The translations under genes were made by a program, and so were the position numbers. DNA of 64,000 nt, from the NCBI RefSeq assembly GCF_000247645.1, contig NZ_AHWA01000004.1:992001-1056000 (forward strand), in the 5' to 3' direction. The stretch is from Salinibacterium sp. PAMC 21357 (GTDB lineage: Bacteria > Actinomycetota > Actinomycetes > Actinomycetales > Microbacteriaceae). This document shows positions 18,377 through 27,610 of the stretch, piece after piece (the stretch's first letter is position 1; each line of letters begins with the position of its first letter). The notes beneath the pieces are model-generated. The model was not told the DNA's origin and made no database searches. It was given only the letters and a program-made list of their open reading frames with translations.

Positions 18377-19110
18377 GCTGCGCCCAATTCAGCTGAAATC
18401 TCGTTCGCAACACTCTGAAGCAGAGCTAAGTGTGACTTCAAGACAGTGAGGTCGGCCGCCATGCGGATAGCGGTGATCGAAATTGCCCCGACGACCCCGC
18501 CCGCACTAAGAATCGGCACAGCAATGCAGTTCACAAAGTCTTCGAACTCGCCGTCATCAACCGCCCAGCCCCGGGCGCTAACCAGCGTCAGCTCAACGTC
18601 GAGCTCAGCCCGTGTCGCTAGCGTGTTGCCGGTGAATTTCTCCCACACGGCACCGTTCAGCACCGCATCCCTCTCGTTAGAGGGCAGTTCAGCCAAGATC
18701 GCCTTGCCGACCCCACTGCAATACGGGCGAACGGCGCTGCCGATGCGCGAGTACATGCGCACCCCGCTCGTGTCTTCGACCTTGTCGACATAGACGATGC
18801 TGTGATCGACAATGGCGGCAAGATGGATGGTGTTGCCGACAGTGCGATGAAGCTGAACAAGACGATCGTGCGCGATCTCTTTCAGGTCTAGGCTCTCGGC
18901 CGCCAGATGAGACAGCGCCATCAAGTGCAAGCCGAGAACATACTGGCCGCTCTTGCGTTTGCGCAGGTACCCCACATCTTCGAGCGATTGCACTTCGCGA
19001 AACATCGTAGAGCGGTGAACGTCGAACTCTTCGGCAAGCTCACTCACGCTGGCCGGGCGTCGGGCTACTGAATCGATAATGCGCGCTGCGCGCCGAACAC
19101 TCTGCGACAT
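18373..19110 (-). CDS. IclR-family regulator of the KDG operon
   Basis: From ATG 19110 (MSQSVRRAARIID) this is a 245-residue IclR protein. The N-terminal winged helix covers residues 5-65, with recognition around SVSELAEEFDVHRSTMFREV, and the effector domain covers about 80-245 (VYVDKVEDTSGVRM, GVGKAILAELP). A longer open frame upstream exists, but this start matches the family. It is divergent from KdgK/Eda, and a 25-base palindrome lies just upstream of its start codon. The likely effector is KDG or a related ketodeoxy sugar acid, by analogy with KdgR. Confidence 0.9.
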   Translation of the reverse strand: MSQSVRRAARIIDSVARRPASVSELAEEFDVHRSTMFREVQSLEDVGYLRKRKSGQYVLGLHLMALSHLAAESLDLKEIAHDRLVQLHRTVGNTIHLAAIVDHSIVYVDKVEDTSGVRMYSRIGSAVRPYCSGVGKAILAELPSNERDAVLNGAVWEKFTGNTLATRAELDVELTLVSARGWAVDDGEFEDFVNCIAVPILSAGGVVGAISITAIRMAADLTVLKSHLALLQSVANEISAELGAA

Positions 19111-19119
19111 TGAGCCTCC

Positions 19120-19144
19120 CACTGTTGCACTATATGCAACAGTG
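19120..19144. promoter_or_regulatory. Palindromic operator between the IclR gene and kdgK
   Basis: Perfect 10-base arms CACTGTTGCA and TGCAACAGTG surround a 5-base centre (CTATA). A further TGTTGCAC half site follows on the right. The site lies 9 bases upstream of the IclR start and 17 bases upstream of the kdgK start, so binding could block both promoters. Assignment to the adjacent IclR protein is inferred from position. Confidence 0.75.
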
Positions 19145-19161
19145 TTGCACAGATTGCGCAC

Positions 19162-20070
19162 ATGGTCGATAGTGGGGAGGTGCAGTCCAAAAAACAGCCT
19201 GAGATCATCACAATCGGCGAGACGATGGTGCTCATCACGCCCACGGTCGCCGAGCCGCTCGAGACCGCCGAACTGTTCCGCCTTGAAACGGGCGGCGCTG
19301 AATCGAACGTCGCCGTGCACCTCTCCGCCCTGGGTCACCATGCGGCGTGGGCGAGCCGCCTGGGCACGGACGCGTTCGGGCGTCGCGTCGAACGCCAATT
19401 ACGAGAGCGCGGCGTCGATACGAGCCTCGTGAAATTCAGCGAGGATGCCCCCACCGGCTTCTACTTCAAAGACCCCGGCAACGGCGTCATTTACTATCGT
19501 GCCGGGTCTGCCGCATCAGCAATGACCCCTGATGATCTTGCGGATGTTCCCTTCGAACAGGCGACCATTACGCACATCTCCGGAATTACCCCCTCGCTTT
19601 CGACAACCTGCAACGCCCTCATCGAGGCCGTGCTCGACCGTGCCGAAAATAGCAAAACAACAGTGAGCTTCGACGTTAACTACCGCGCGGCCCTCTGGCC
19701 CGTCGCCGAAGCGGCACCGATACTGCTCGCCCTAGCCCAACGCGCCAACATCGTGCTCGTCGGTCTCGATGAGGCCGAAGTGCTCTGGGGCACAACGACG
19801 CCAGACGAAGTTCGGGCCCTGCTCGGCAGCCCGGAGTTCTTGGTCATCAAAGACGGCGACGTCGGGGCCACCGAATTCACCGCAGAAGGCCACGTCTTCG
19901 TGCCCGCCCACAAAGTTAATGTCGTGGAAGCTGTCGGCGCCGGAGATGCTTTCGCCGCCGGCTACCTCAGTGGCTACCTCACCGGGCGCACTGCCGAGCA
20001 ACGCCTCAGCCTCGGCCATGACCGCGCGGCCCTCGTGCTGACATCCACGACCGACCTTCCGACGCTCTAG
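19162..20070 (+). CDS. kdgK: 2-keto-3-deoxygluconate kinase (PfkB family)
   Basis: This 302-residue ribokinase-fold enzyme should phosphorylate 2-keto-3-deoxygluconate to KDPG. The N-terminal substrate region GGAESNVAVHLSALGH and the C-terminal PfkB signature with catalytic Asp (EAVGAGDAFAAGYL) are intact. FDVNYRAALW and NIVLVGLDEAEVLWG are typical of KdgK. The KDPG aldolase gene lies 46 bases downstream, completing the lower Entner-Doudoroff steps for uronates. The IclR gene and its palindrome lie immediately upstream. Confidence 0.9.
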   Translation: MVDSGEVQSKKQPEIITIGETMVLITPTVAEPLETAELFRLETGGAESNVAVHLSALGHHAAWASRLGTDAFGRRVERQLRERGVDTSLVKFSEDAPTGFYFKDPGNGVIYYRAGSAASAMTPDDLADVPFEQATITHISGITPSLSTTCNALIEAVLDRAENSKTTVSFDVNYRAALWPVAEAAPILLALAQRANIVLVGLDEAEVLWGTTTPDEVRALLGSPEFLVIKDGDVGATEFTAEGHVFVPAHKVNVVEAVGAGDAFAAGYLSGYLTGRTAEQRLSLGHDRAALVLTSTTDLPTL

Positions 20071-20116
20071 TTCCTCCCCTCACCGCTCACTCGTACGCTC
20101 CTGAAAGGCTCTCCTC

Positions 20117-20734
20117 ATGGCTCAGATCTCCAACGAATCCCTCGACCAGCTCTTCGACGGTCAGCCCCTCATGGCGATCCTTCGCGGCTTCGGCGTTGAA
20201 CGCAGCGTTGCGCTCGCGCGCACAGCGTGGGAGCTCGGCATCGACTCTGTAGAGGTACCGATCCAGTCCGACGTAGACGTTGAGGCTCTGCGCGCCGTTG
20301 TCGCAGCGGGCAAAGATCTCGGCAAGTCCGTCGGCGCCGGAACCGTCGTCACTCTCGATCACGTGCGCCAAGCTGCGGATGCGGGAGCGGCGTTCACCGT
20401 CAGCCCCGGCTTCGACCTCGACGTCGTTCGAGCCTCCCTCGAAGCGGGCATGCCCCCACTGCCCGGAGTCGCCACCGCGACTGAAGTGCAGACGGCGCAG
20501 AGCGCAGGCCTCACCTGGGTGAAGGCGTTCCCGGCATCCCTCTTGGGCACGAGCTGGTTCGGTGCCCTGGCTGGGCCGTTCCCCGCGATGCGCTTTGTTG
20601 CCACCGGAGGAATGGATGCCGGCAACGCCGGCGAATACCTCAACGCTGGCGCAAAGGTCGTTGCGGTCGGTTCGGCCCTCGCCGACGAAACCCAGCTGCC
20701 GCGACTCGCCGAACTGCTCGCCGCGCGCGGCTAA
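20117..20734 (+). CDS. eda: KDPG/KHG aldolase
   Basis: This 205-residue class I aldolase should cleave 2-keto-3-deoxy-6-phosphogluconate to pyruvate and glyceraldehyde 3-phosphate. The Schiff-base lysine is K136 in WVKAFPAS, the general acid/base glutamate is E46 in VEVPIQ, and the phosphate loop is ATGGMDAGNAGEYL. Length and motifs are standard. It is preceded by GAAAGGC and follows kdgK on the same strand, so kdgK-eda is one operon. Confidence 0.92.
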   Translation: MAQISNESLDQLFDGQPLMAILRGFGVERSVALARTAWELGIDSVEVPIQSDVDVEALRAVVAAGKDLGKSVGAGTVVTLDHVRQAADAGAAFTVSPGFDLDVVRASLEAGMPPLPGVATATEVQTAQSAGLTWVKAFPASLLGTSWFGALAGPFPAMRFVATGGMDAGNAGEYLNAGAKVVAVGSALADETQLPRLAELLAARG

Positions 20735-20737
20735 GCA

Positions 20738-20775
20738 GCCGGGCACTCAGCGACACTCCCCGCATATGGCCCGGC
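20738..20775. terminator. Possible hairpin between converging genes
   Basis: GCCGGGC at 20738-20744 can pair with GCCCGGC at 20769-20775 across a loop of about 24 bases, between the stops of eda and the converging hydrolase gene. There is no T run, so it is at most a weak or factor-dependent terminator. Confidence 0.3.
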
Positions 20776-20784
20776 GCCTAGCGA

Positions 20785-21549
20785 CTAGCGCCCCGCGATC
20801 TCCACGGGTTGCAGGGTCGCGCTTTTCGGCTCGCGGTTGTCGCCCGAGGATCGCCCCGTGAGGCGACGGCCGATCCACGGGAGCACGTATTCACGCCAGT
20901 ACGCCGCGTTGCGGGGGCGGGCGTCATCCGCTGGTCCATGGTCAGCAGCAAAGTCAGGCACCGGAATTTCGAGCGCCGACAACACATTGCTGGCAACCCG
21001 GGCATGGCCGCGTGCATTGAGGTGCAGTTTGTCGATCGACCAATAGCGCAGCTCGGCAAGCTCACGATCGGCCCAGTTATTCACGAACGTCACGTTGTCT
21101 TTCGACGCGCGCGACATCACTTCTTGCGCCAAACGATCACCCCGGGTCGACATGAGCGCACCAAACGGCAAGTGCCTGCTCGGGTTGCCACCGCTGAGCA
21201 ACAGAACGTGGATGCCGCTGGCCGTCGCCGTGTCGACTGCGGCGAGTAGCTGGTCGGTGATCGATTCCAGCGACACTTTGGGGCGCATGATGTCGTTTCC
21301 GCCACCGTTAATGCTCATCAGCTCAGGCCGGAGGGCCACCGCTGCGGCTAGCTGGCCTCCAGCGATGGGCGCGAGCAGACGCCCGCGAATCGCGAGGTTC
21401 GCGTAAGTGACAGGGGTTGGCGACGCAAGGGCGAGCCCCAGGGCCACCTGATCTGCCCAACCGCGCACACGACCATCCGGCAATTCATCTCCGACACCCT
21501 CGGTGAAACTGTCACCGATAGCGACATAGCTGGCGAACTGGTGAGTCAT
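20785..21549 (-). CDS. SGNH/GDSL-type hydrolase
   Basis: From ATG 21549 this is a 254-residue esterase or lipase-like enzyme. Block I GDSFTEG holds the nucleophile Ser, block III is GGGND and block V is DKLHLNARGHARVA with the catalytic Asp-x-x-His. There is no signal peptide, so it should be cytosolic. The natural ester is unknown. GGAAAG lies about 10 bases upstream of the start. A 62-residue membrane protein gene ends 7 bases upstream and is probably co-transcribed. Confidence 0.9.
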   Translation of the reverse strand: MTHQFASYVAIGDSFTEGVGDELPDGRVRGWADQVALGLALASPTPVTYANLAIRGRLLAPIAGGQLAAAVALRPELMSINGGGNDIMRPKVSLESITDQLLAAVDTATASGIHVLLLSGGNPSRHLPFGALMSTRGDRLAQEVMSRASKDNVTFVNNWADRELAELRYWSIDKLHLNARGHARVASNVLSALEIPVPDFAADHGPADDARPRNAAYWREYVLPWIGRRLTGRSSGDNREPKSATLQPVEIAGR

Positions 21550-21556
21550 GCGGTTT

Positions 21557-21745
21557 CTACTTTCCGAATGGAGAATCGGGGCGGCGCCAGATAACAACGA
21601 GCGCGGTGGCGATGGGGCCGAAGATGAGCGCGAGCAGAAACCAGGTCCAGCGCCCGCGCCGTTTCATTTCCGCCAGCCCGGCGGTCACTATCGCGAGAGA
21701 AATCCAGCCCCAGAAGGCCACGAAGAATACTTGAGCGTCGATCAC
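21557..21745 (-). CDS. Small two-helix membrane protein
   Basis: This 62-residue protein has two hydrophobic segments (about residues 5-25 and 34-52) separated by the basic loop KRRGRW, and ends WRRPDSPFGK. The layout matches small actinobacterial membrane proteins of unknown function. It lies 7 bases upstream of the SGNH hydrolase gene, so the two are likely co-expressed. Confidence 0.7.
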   Translation of the reverse strand: MIDAQVFFVAFWGWISLAIVTAGLAEMKRRGRWTWFLLALIFGPIATALVVIWRRPDSPFGK

Positions 21746-21852
21746 CCTGCCAGCCTACGCCCGAGACGTGGAGCGCCGACCACGCGCTGGAGTGTAGCCC
21801 CGGGCTGGCCGGCGCAGTCTCGACAAGAGCACGCCGCTGCGAGGTTGTGTTG

Positions 21853-22497
21853 CTAAAGCGCCTTCACTGCATCAACAACATCGGACGGTTCGGCCCGAAG
21901 CTTGTAGTCGGCCTTGACGAAAGCAAAGGCGATCGTGCCGTCTTGCTTAATCACATAGGTTGCGGGCAGTGGCAGCTGCCATCCGGTCGCGCCGTTGGAC
22001 TTGACGAGGTCGTAACCTGATTTCTCGTAAAACTCTTTAGTGCGGTCGTCTACCGGGTGAAGCAGGCCGAAGCCGTTAATGGCCTCAAGCTCGCCATCCG
22101 ACAGCACCGGGAATTCTAGATTGTGCTTCTCTTCGAGAGAGAGTGATTCGTCGGGGGTTTGCGGCGAGATCGCCACGAGGGTTGCCCCAGCGGCACGGAA
22201 CTCGGGCAGCATCTCTTGCAAAGCCTTGAGCTCGATGTTGCAGTAGGGGCACCACGAGCCGCGGTAGAACGCGATAGCAACGGGGCCGTTTTCCAGCAGT
22301 TCGCTGAGTCGCACGGTATTGCCTGCTGCATCGGGCAGTGCGAAGTCGGGAGCAGTGTCGCCGACTTTCAACGCGTTGTTGACGATGCCCGCCTTCTCGA
22401 CTTCAGTCACCGAGTTCGTGAGGGTCGCACTGTCTTCGGCAGACTTTGTTGCCGCGCTGTTGTCGGCTCGTTCTTTGAGTTGCTGGGTGAGATTCAA
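21853..22497 (-). CDS. Peroxiredoxin-like AhpC/TSA family protein
   Basis: This thioredoxin-fold protein has 214 residues from the TTG at 22497, which has AGGAG four bases upstream and gives the family-typical start NLTQQLKERAD. An in-frame GTG at 22590 is less likely. The active site is YRGSWCPYCN, a CxxC form, so it belongs to the peroxiredoxin-like group with a two-cysteine motif rather than 1-Cys AhpC. GDTAPDFALPDAAGN opens the domain and LPLPATYVIKQDG holds the cis-Pro region. It should reduce peroxides or act as a thiol oxidoreductase in the cytosol. Confidence 0.88.
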   Translation of the reverse strand: MNLTQQLKERADNSAATKSAEDSATLTNSVTEVEKAGIVNNALKVGDTAPDFALPDAAGNTVRLSELLENGPVAIAFYRGSWCPYCNIELKALQEMLPEFRAAGATLVAISPQTPDESLSLEEKHNLEFPVLSDGELEAINGFGLLHPVDDRTKEFYEKSGYDLVKSNGATGWQLPLPATYVIKQDGTIAFAFVKADYKLRAEPSDVVDAVKAL

Positions 22498-22909
22498 GGC
22501 GCTCCTGATCGTCGAGGATTCCTGGTTCGAGCATTCACTACTCCGCGGATCACTTCTCCGCGGCCGCACTACAAGCAAACCAGTGACCACTTCACACTAT
22601 TCCGAGCGGGTTGACGGTAGCTGGGCGCCCGCCGCTAATGGCGCAGTCCGATTCGCGCGAGCTGTCGGACTTAGCGTTCGTTGCCGTCGAGAGGGAATCG
22701 CTGGTTGCCGGGGTGTCCCGAGATTGCCACCGGCCCCGTTCACGATCCGACTTCTCTACTGAGCACTTACGCCTGCACGAGAGTTCCACCTCTCATGACG
22801 CACATCAGCGACGGGTTTGCCCTCACAACTGTCCCGACGGTAGTTGTAAGGACGATTGTGGTCTGGAGACGGTCGGAGGCAGCGCGACGTTTCGTACGGT
22901 TTGGCATGG
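22498..22909. other. Intergenic region without a supported gene
   Basis: No open frame here has convincing codon use. An inverted pair, ACAACT at 22825-22830 and AGTTGT at 22842-22847, surrounds 11 bases and could be a weak operator or hairpin. The promoter of the peroxiredoxin gene must lie in this gap. Confidence 0.4.
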
Positions 22910-24448
22910 CTAATAGGCGCCAACGGGGCGAACGAGAACCTTGAAAGTGCGCCACATGATGACCAGATCCCCGACTACTGACCAGTTTTCAACGTAGTAG
23001 AGATCGAGACGCATGCTGTCTTCCCAGTTCAGATCGGAACGGCCGTTGATCTGCCACATTCCCGTCAAACCCGGTTTGATGTACATCCTTCGGTTTACGG
23101 CACCCTCATAGGCGCTCACTTCGCTTGGTAGCGGTGGGCGGGGACCGACCAAACTCATCTCGCCTTTCAGCACGTTCCAGATTTGTGGCAGCTCATCGAG
23201 TGAATACTTTCGGATGAAGCGCCCAAAAGGGGTAACCCGTGGATCATTTTTGAGCTTGAAAAGCACCCCGGATCCTTCGTTTTGTTCGACGAGTCCTGCA
23301 AGCTTTATCGAGGCATCCGAGACCATCGAACGAAACTTGAACATTCGGAACGTTTCCAAGTTTCGTCCGACCCGAACCTGACTAAAGAAGGATTCTCCTG
23401 GGCTGTCCAATCGAACAGCTAACGCGAGAAAGAGAAAGAGTGGCGAGAGCACGATGAGTGCGATCGCGGAAACAACGATATCGAGGCCACGCTTGACCAC
23501 GTGCTTTCCCCCGTCAAACTGGGGAATCTCAACATGGATAAGAGGGAGGCCCTCCACCGGCCGAAAGTGGATGCGCGGCCCGGCGACATTGGCGAGCCGC
23601 GAGGCAAGAATCAACTCTGCGGCCGTGCCCTCAAGCTCCCAAGCTAAATTGCGGATGAAATCATTGCCACAACCGTGGTCGCCAGCGACGATAACAGCGT
23701 CGGCGCCGAGCTCGGCAGCGGTCTCTGCCACTTGACGGGCACCAAACTCGTAGCGTGCTGACGAACCGGGCTTGGCGGAGCCTTCCGCGTCGGGTTCTGC
23801 CAGCACCCCCACAACGGCGAATGCCGCAATCAGGTTTCCTTTGATTTTTGACACTACGTAGTCGACTTCGGTTCTCGTTCCCACAATCACCGCACGCGAC
23901 AGTGCTCGCCCGAGTCGACGTTGTCGAGTGAGCCAGCGCCGCCACAACCAGCGACTGACTAGAAGCACGATCACGCCGCCCGCAATCGTGAGCACCGCCC
24001 ATTTGCCCGGGTAGCCTGCTTCGACGATCAAGAGCGTGACGGATAGCAGTCCAAACGTGACCATGCTCGCCGTAATAAGCAGCTTGTACTCATCGGCCCC
24101 CGTACCGATGACCCGGCGATCCCGCGTGTGAAAGATCTGCAGGAGTACAAGCCAGATCGCTGCGATACCGATCACGCCAAGCCACATCAGAGGACTGATG
24201 GCGAGAAGAAACTGCGGGATGCGGTTCACGTCGGCCCTGGTGAGAAGCGCAACGATCATGGTGAGTGCGATGATCCACGCGTCGGTGATGAGCAACTTTT
24301 TCTCGTAGGCGCGTGCCCAAACTAGACCGGACTCAGGGTGCCGGGCGGCTGTGGAGCGTTGCTGGAATTCAGTGGCACCCACTAACCGCAGGTGATTGCG
24401 CTCGCGAGCGGGTTGGCGCAGCGAAGGCAACTTTCGCAGTTCACTCAT
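22910..24448 (-). CDS. Polyprenyl glycosylphosphotransferase (exopolysaccharide-initiating sugar transferase)
   Basis: This 512-residue membrane enzyme should load the first sugar phosphate on undecaprenyl phosphate. It has four N-terminal membrane helices (about 52-72, 84-106, 125-145, 150-170) and a CoA-binding-like Rossmann region (AVIVGTRTEVDYVV). A fifth hydrophobic segment (VVSAIALIVLSPLFLFLALAV) comes next. The C-terminal bacterial sugar transferase domain contains MFKFRSMV, RVTPFGRFIRKYSLDELPQ and GPRPPLPSEV. It is WbaP/WcaJ-like. No other polysaccharide genes adjoin it here, which is unusual. The upstream gap carries G/C-run repeats. Confidence 0.93.
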   Translation of the reverse strand: MSELRKLPSLRQPARERNHLRLVGATEFQQRSTAARHPESGLVWARAYEKKLLITDAWIIALTMIVALLTRADVNRIPQFLLAISPLMWLGVIGIAAIWLVLLQIFHTRDRRVIGTGADEYKLLITASMVTFGLLSVTLLIVEAGYPGKWAVLTIAGGVIVLLVSRWLWRRWLTRQRRLGRALSRAVIVGTRTEVDYVVSKIKGNLIAAFAVVGVLAEPDAEGSAKPGSSARYEFGARQVAETAAELGADAVIVAGDHGCGNDFIRNLAWELEGTAAELILASRLANVAGPRIHFRPVEGLPLIHVEIPQFDGGKHVVKRGLDIVVSAIALIVLSPLFLFLALAVRLDSPGESFFSQVRVGRNLETFRMFKFRSMVSDASIKLAGLVEQNEGSGVLFKLKNDPRVTPFGRFIRKYSLDELPQIWNVLKGEMSLVGPRPPLPSEVSAYEGAVNRRMYIKPGLTGMWQINGRSDLNWEDSMRLDLYYVENWSVVGDLVIMWRTFKVLVRPVGAY

Positions 24449-24961
24449 CGCTCGACTTTCGAGAGAAACACGGGCGATCTGAGGGGGTAAATCTCAGGAT
24501 GGTTGGTCGCAAAGTTGTTTCGGAGATATCGAAAAACACGTGCATCGGGATCACGACATTTCGGGTGTCGGCCTTGCTATAGATCTCTTCGGGGCGCACG
24601 GCGGGGGCGGGCGCAGGGGGAGGCGGGCGGGTATGCACGCACTGGCGGGGCGGGTGATGGTGCTTGCTCTGTTTGTTGCTGGCCCCCAATGAGGGGGTAG
24701 TCAGTGAAGTTACCCCCACAACCCTTGTGCGGTACACCCCCCGTTAGGGGGTCATGCGGCGTGTCGCATTGACGCAACACGGGCATCTTGAGTAGGTGTA
24801 GACCGAAACCAGCACCCCGAAATATCTAGCGTCGTGTCCATTGAGACCGTCGTCATCGCCGCCCGAATGGAGACTGACGCGACGATCACTCACCCGGCGT
24901 TATCCCGGCAATCACCCCGTTCTGCCCCGGAATTACGGGGATCTGCGGGCACTGTGAATCC
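24449..24961. other. Intergenic regulatory region with G/C-run inverted repeats
   Basis: I see no credible gene in these 513 bases. The 5' region of the sugar transferase gene contains CCCCC-AATGA-GGGGG (24683-24697), a lone CCCCC (24713-24717) and CCCCC-CGTTA-GGGGG (24737-24751), centred about 25-29 bases apart. They read as repeated binding sites or short hairpins controlling the sugar transferase. The part nearest the dehydratase gene (24830-24961) shows nothing distinctive. Confidence 0.5.
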
Positions 24962-26278
24962 TTATGCCGAAGCTGTGCGCGCCGCCGTCAGCCAATAGCT
25001 TCCTTCGGGAAACGAGAACTCAGCAAGCGATGACTCGTGCATCTGAGCCGAGTACCCCGGCGCCATCGGAACGCGATACGCGCCGTTCTCAACAATGCAC
25101 GGATCCACGAAGTGTTCATGCAAGTGGTCTACAAATTCCGTGACTCTGTTCTCGAGAGTTCCCGACACGGCAACGTAGTCAAAGATCGACAGATGCTGCA
25201 CAAGCTCGCACAGCCCAACACCACCAGCGTGCGGGCAGACCGGAACGCCAAACTTTTTGGCCATCAAATACACGGCGATGATTTCGTTGGGCCCAGCAAG
25301 TCGAGCTGAATCGAGTTGGCAGAAGTCGATCGCTTCGGCTTGGAACATCTGCTTGAAGAGCACACGATTCATTCCGTGCTCCCCCGTTGCGACACCGATC
25401 GGGGCAACCGCCTTGCGGATCGCAGCGTGGCCAAGCACGTCATCCGGGCTCGTCGGCTCTTCAATCCACAGCGGGTCAAACTCGGCGAGCGCCTTCACCC
25501 AATCGATGGCCTCGTTGACGTCCCACACCTGATTGGCGTCGATCATGAGCTTCGCATCGTCACCGATAACTTCGCGAGCGATGCGGCAGCGGCGGATGTC
25601 TTCCTCAAGATTCGCGCCGACCTTCAGTTTGATGTGGCGGTAGCCGGCATCCACCGCCTCCTGGCAGAGCCTGCGCAGCTTCTCGTCGGAGTAACCCAAC
25701 CAACCAGCACTCGTCGTGTAGCAGGGGTAGCCGGTCTCGGTGAGCTCGGCGATGCGCTGTTCTTTCGTGGGAGCAAGCTCGCGCAGCATTGCGACGGCTT
25801 CCTCTTTAGTGATGGCATCAGTGAGGTACTGAAAGTCAGCGGTGTCAACAAGTTCTTCGGGCGTCATGTCCGTGAGGAGACGCCACAGGGGCTTGTTGGC
25901 GCGACGCGCAGCGAGGTCCCACACGGCATTCATCACGGCGGCCATCGCCAAGTGCTCGACGCCCTTTTCTGGTCCAAGCCAGCGCAACTGCGAATCAGAC
26001 TTCAGCTCGCGGTAAATGCCACCGAGGTCGCCGACAATCTCATCGACATCCCGACCAACAAGAGGCGCCGCCCGCTGTTCAGCAGTGAGCGCACAGATGT
26101 CATTCCCTCGACCAATCGTGAAAGTGAAGCCGTAGCCCGCGACGCCCTCTTCGTCAGTGCGGAGTACAACATAGGCGGCCGAGTAGTCGCCATCCTTGTT
26201 CATGGCGTCTGAGCCGTCGGCGGTGAGCGACGTCGGAAAGCGCACGTCGTAGACGTCAATGCTGGTGATAGTAGTCAT
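24962..26278 (-). CDS. L-fuconate dehydratase (enolase superfamily)
   Basis: This 438-residue enzyme should dehydrate L-fuconate to 2-keto-3-deoxy-L-fuconate. Catalytic elements of the mandelate-racemase-like group are present: the KxK pair K217/K219 in HIKLKVG, metal ligands D247 (MIDANQ) and E273/E274 (IEEPTSPDD), and the later GEHGMN motif. The length and N-terminal capping domain ([14 protein letters not shown]) match FucD. It is the last gene of a unit with ABC importer and mutarotase genes. L-galactonate or D-arabinonate could be alternative substrates. Confidence 0.9.
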   Translation of the reverse strand: MTTITSIDVYDVRFPTSLTADGSDAMNKDGDYSAAYVVLRTDEEGVAGYGFTFTIGRGNDICALTAEQRAAPLVGRDVDEIVGDLGGIYRELKSDSQLRWLGPEKGVEHLAMAAVMNAVWDLAARRANKPLWRLLTDMTPEELVDTADFQYLTDAITKEEAVAMLRELAPTKEQRIAELTETGYPCYTTSAGWLGYSDEKLRRLCQEAVDAGYRHIKLKVGANLEEDIRRCRIAREVIGDDAKLMIDANQVWDVNEAIDWVKALAEFDPLWIEEPTSPDDVLGHAAIRKAVAPIGVATGEHGMNRVLFKQMFQAEAIDFCQLDSARLAGPNEIIAVYLMAKKFGVPVCPHAGGVGLCELVQHLSIFDYVAVSGTLENRVTEFVDHLHEHFVDPCIVENGAYRVPMAPGYSAQMHESSLAEFSFPEGSYWLTAARTASA

Positions 26279-26354
26279 GCTGAAGAGTTCTCCTTGCTCA
26301 GAACTGAAATGTAGAAATGAGGCGCTGGTGATGCGCTGTCGATGCTCGCTCTAG

Positions 26355-26678
26355 TTAGTCAACGTGGAAGACCTCGGGTAGCTCTTTCCACCATTCGCCT
26401 TCGGCTCGATCATCCAGAGGCTGCTGCAGTGGCTCTTGCAGGGCCCACCAGCGCTGGGTCTCGGGGTCAGCAGCGATGGCTGCCTGATCGGCTTCGTAGT
26501 CGTCACCCGTGTATTCGAAGTACGAGAACAGCAGGTCACCGTGGCGATAGATCGAATAGTTGTGGATGTTGCTTGCCGCGAGACGTTCAAGGATCGTCGG
26601 CCAGACGGCGGCGTGGTATCGCTCGTACTCGTCGCGGTTCTCGGGTGGGAGGCCGATAACTTGGGCTACTCGTTTCAT
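26355..26678 (-). CDS. L-rhamnose mutarotase family protein
   Basis: This 107-residue protein of the RhaM/FucU-like ferredoxin-fold family interconverts sugar anomers. Typical positions are MKRVAQVIGLPPENRDEYERYHAAVWP (too long to be chance; key residues Y and H of the YxxYHAxVWP pattern), NYSIYRHGDLLFSYFEY and WWALQEPLQQPL. The start at 26678 lies 2 bases after the stop of the upstream permease. It precedes the fuconate dehydratase, which fits presentation of the right anomer of a 6-deoxy sugar to the dehydrogenase. Confidence 0.9.
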   Translation of the reverse strand: MKRVAQVIGLPPENRDEYERYHAAVWPTILERLAASNIHNYSIYRHGDLLFSYFEYTGDDYEADQAAIAADPETQRWWALQEPLQQPLDDRAEGEWWKELPEVFHVD

Positions 26679-26680
26679 GG

Positions 26681-27610
26681 TTATCCCTTCACCGCGCCAA
26701 CGGTTTGTCCCCGCATCAAGAACCGCTGGGCCGTGAGGAACACGATCAGCAGCGGGATCATGGAGATGAACGTAGCGAGCGCGAGTTGGGGCATGTAGAG
26801 CTTCACGTCGAGGCCGGCGGCCACTGTTGCGTTGAACAGTGGGCTGGCTCCGATGAGCTCTTGGATGCCGATCGAGATGGTTTTGTTCTCTTGGTTGGAG
26901 GTCAGCAGCGCCAAGGGGAGGAAGAAGTTTGTCCAGTTGGCCACGAACGAGAAGAACGCGACGAGGGCGATGACTTGCTTCGAGATGGGCAGTGCCACGT
27001 AGAAGAAGGTGGATATCTCGCTGAGGCCATCGATGCGGGCTGCTTCTACTAGCTCTTGCGGCATGGTCGTCATGAAGTGGATATAGACGAGGTAGGTGCC
27101 GAAGGGGAAGAAGCCCATGATGACGGCGACCGGCCAGAGCTGGCCGACGGCGCCGATAGCGTTCACTTCGAGGAACAGCGGGATAACGAGAACGGTGTTC
27201 GGCATCACCATGGCAAGCAGGGTGGCGAAGAGCAGCACCTTGCGGCCGCGGAATCGCAGTCGCGATAGTGCGTACCCTGCCGGCAGCGCTGCAACGAGGG
27301 CGAGCACTCCGCCCACGACGGCGATCACGAGGGAGTTTCCTACCCAGCGGGTGAAGAGCCCACCATCGCCGGGCCCGAAGCCATTGATCTGGCTCCAACT
27401 GAACACGACGTTATCCCAGGAGACTCCGCCGAGGCCCAGAAAACCATCGGTTCCTGCGAGCACACCTTCTTGACTGCGGAAGGCCATCGCGATGAACCCA
27501 ATGATGGGCAGGATGAAGGCGGCAGCAACGATCACCATGACGGTGATACGGGCGATACGACCTACGGTCCAGTGTTTGGCGCCGACGACGCCGGGAGCGT
27601 TGTTGCTCAT
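26681..27610 (-). CDS. Carbohydrate ABC transporter permease, MalG-like (CUT1)
   Basis: This 309-residue permease has a basic N-terminus and about six transmembrane segments. The CUT1 EAA motif is around ELVEAARIDGLSEISTFFYVALP. The C-terminal FLTAQRFLMRGQTVGAVKG is characteristic of MalG-type subunits. It overlaps the upstream MalF-like gene by four bases and sits 2 bases before the mutarotase gene. With the adjacent binding protein it forms a sugar importer lacking its own ATPase, so a shared MsiK-type ATPase encoded elsewhere is expected. Confidence 0.92.
   Translation of the reverse strand: MSNNAPGVVGAKHWTVGRIARITVMVIVAAAFILPIIGFIAMAFRSQEGVLAGTDGFLGLGGVSWDNVVFSWSQINGFGPGDGGLFTRWVGNSLVIAVVGGVLALVAALPAGYALSRLRFRGRKVLLFATLLAMVMPNTVLVIPLFLEVNAIGAVGQLWPVAVIMGFFPFGTYLVYIHFMTTMPQELVEAARIDGLSEISTFFYVALPISKQVIALVAFFSFVANWTNFFLPLALLTSNQENKTISIGIQELIGASPLFNATVAAGLDVKLYMPQLALATFISMIPLLIVFLTAQRFLMRGQTVGAVKG

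Noticed and set aside
25316-26212. 298-codon open frame on the plus strand
   Set aside because: It lies entirely opposite the fuconate dehydratase gene, whose catalytic motifs are intact. The antisense frame has no domain signature.
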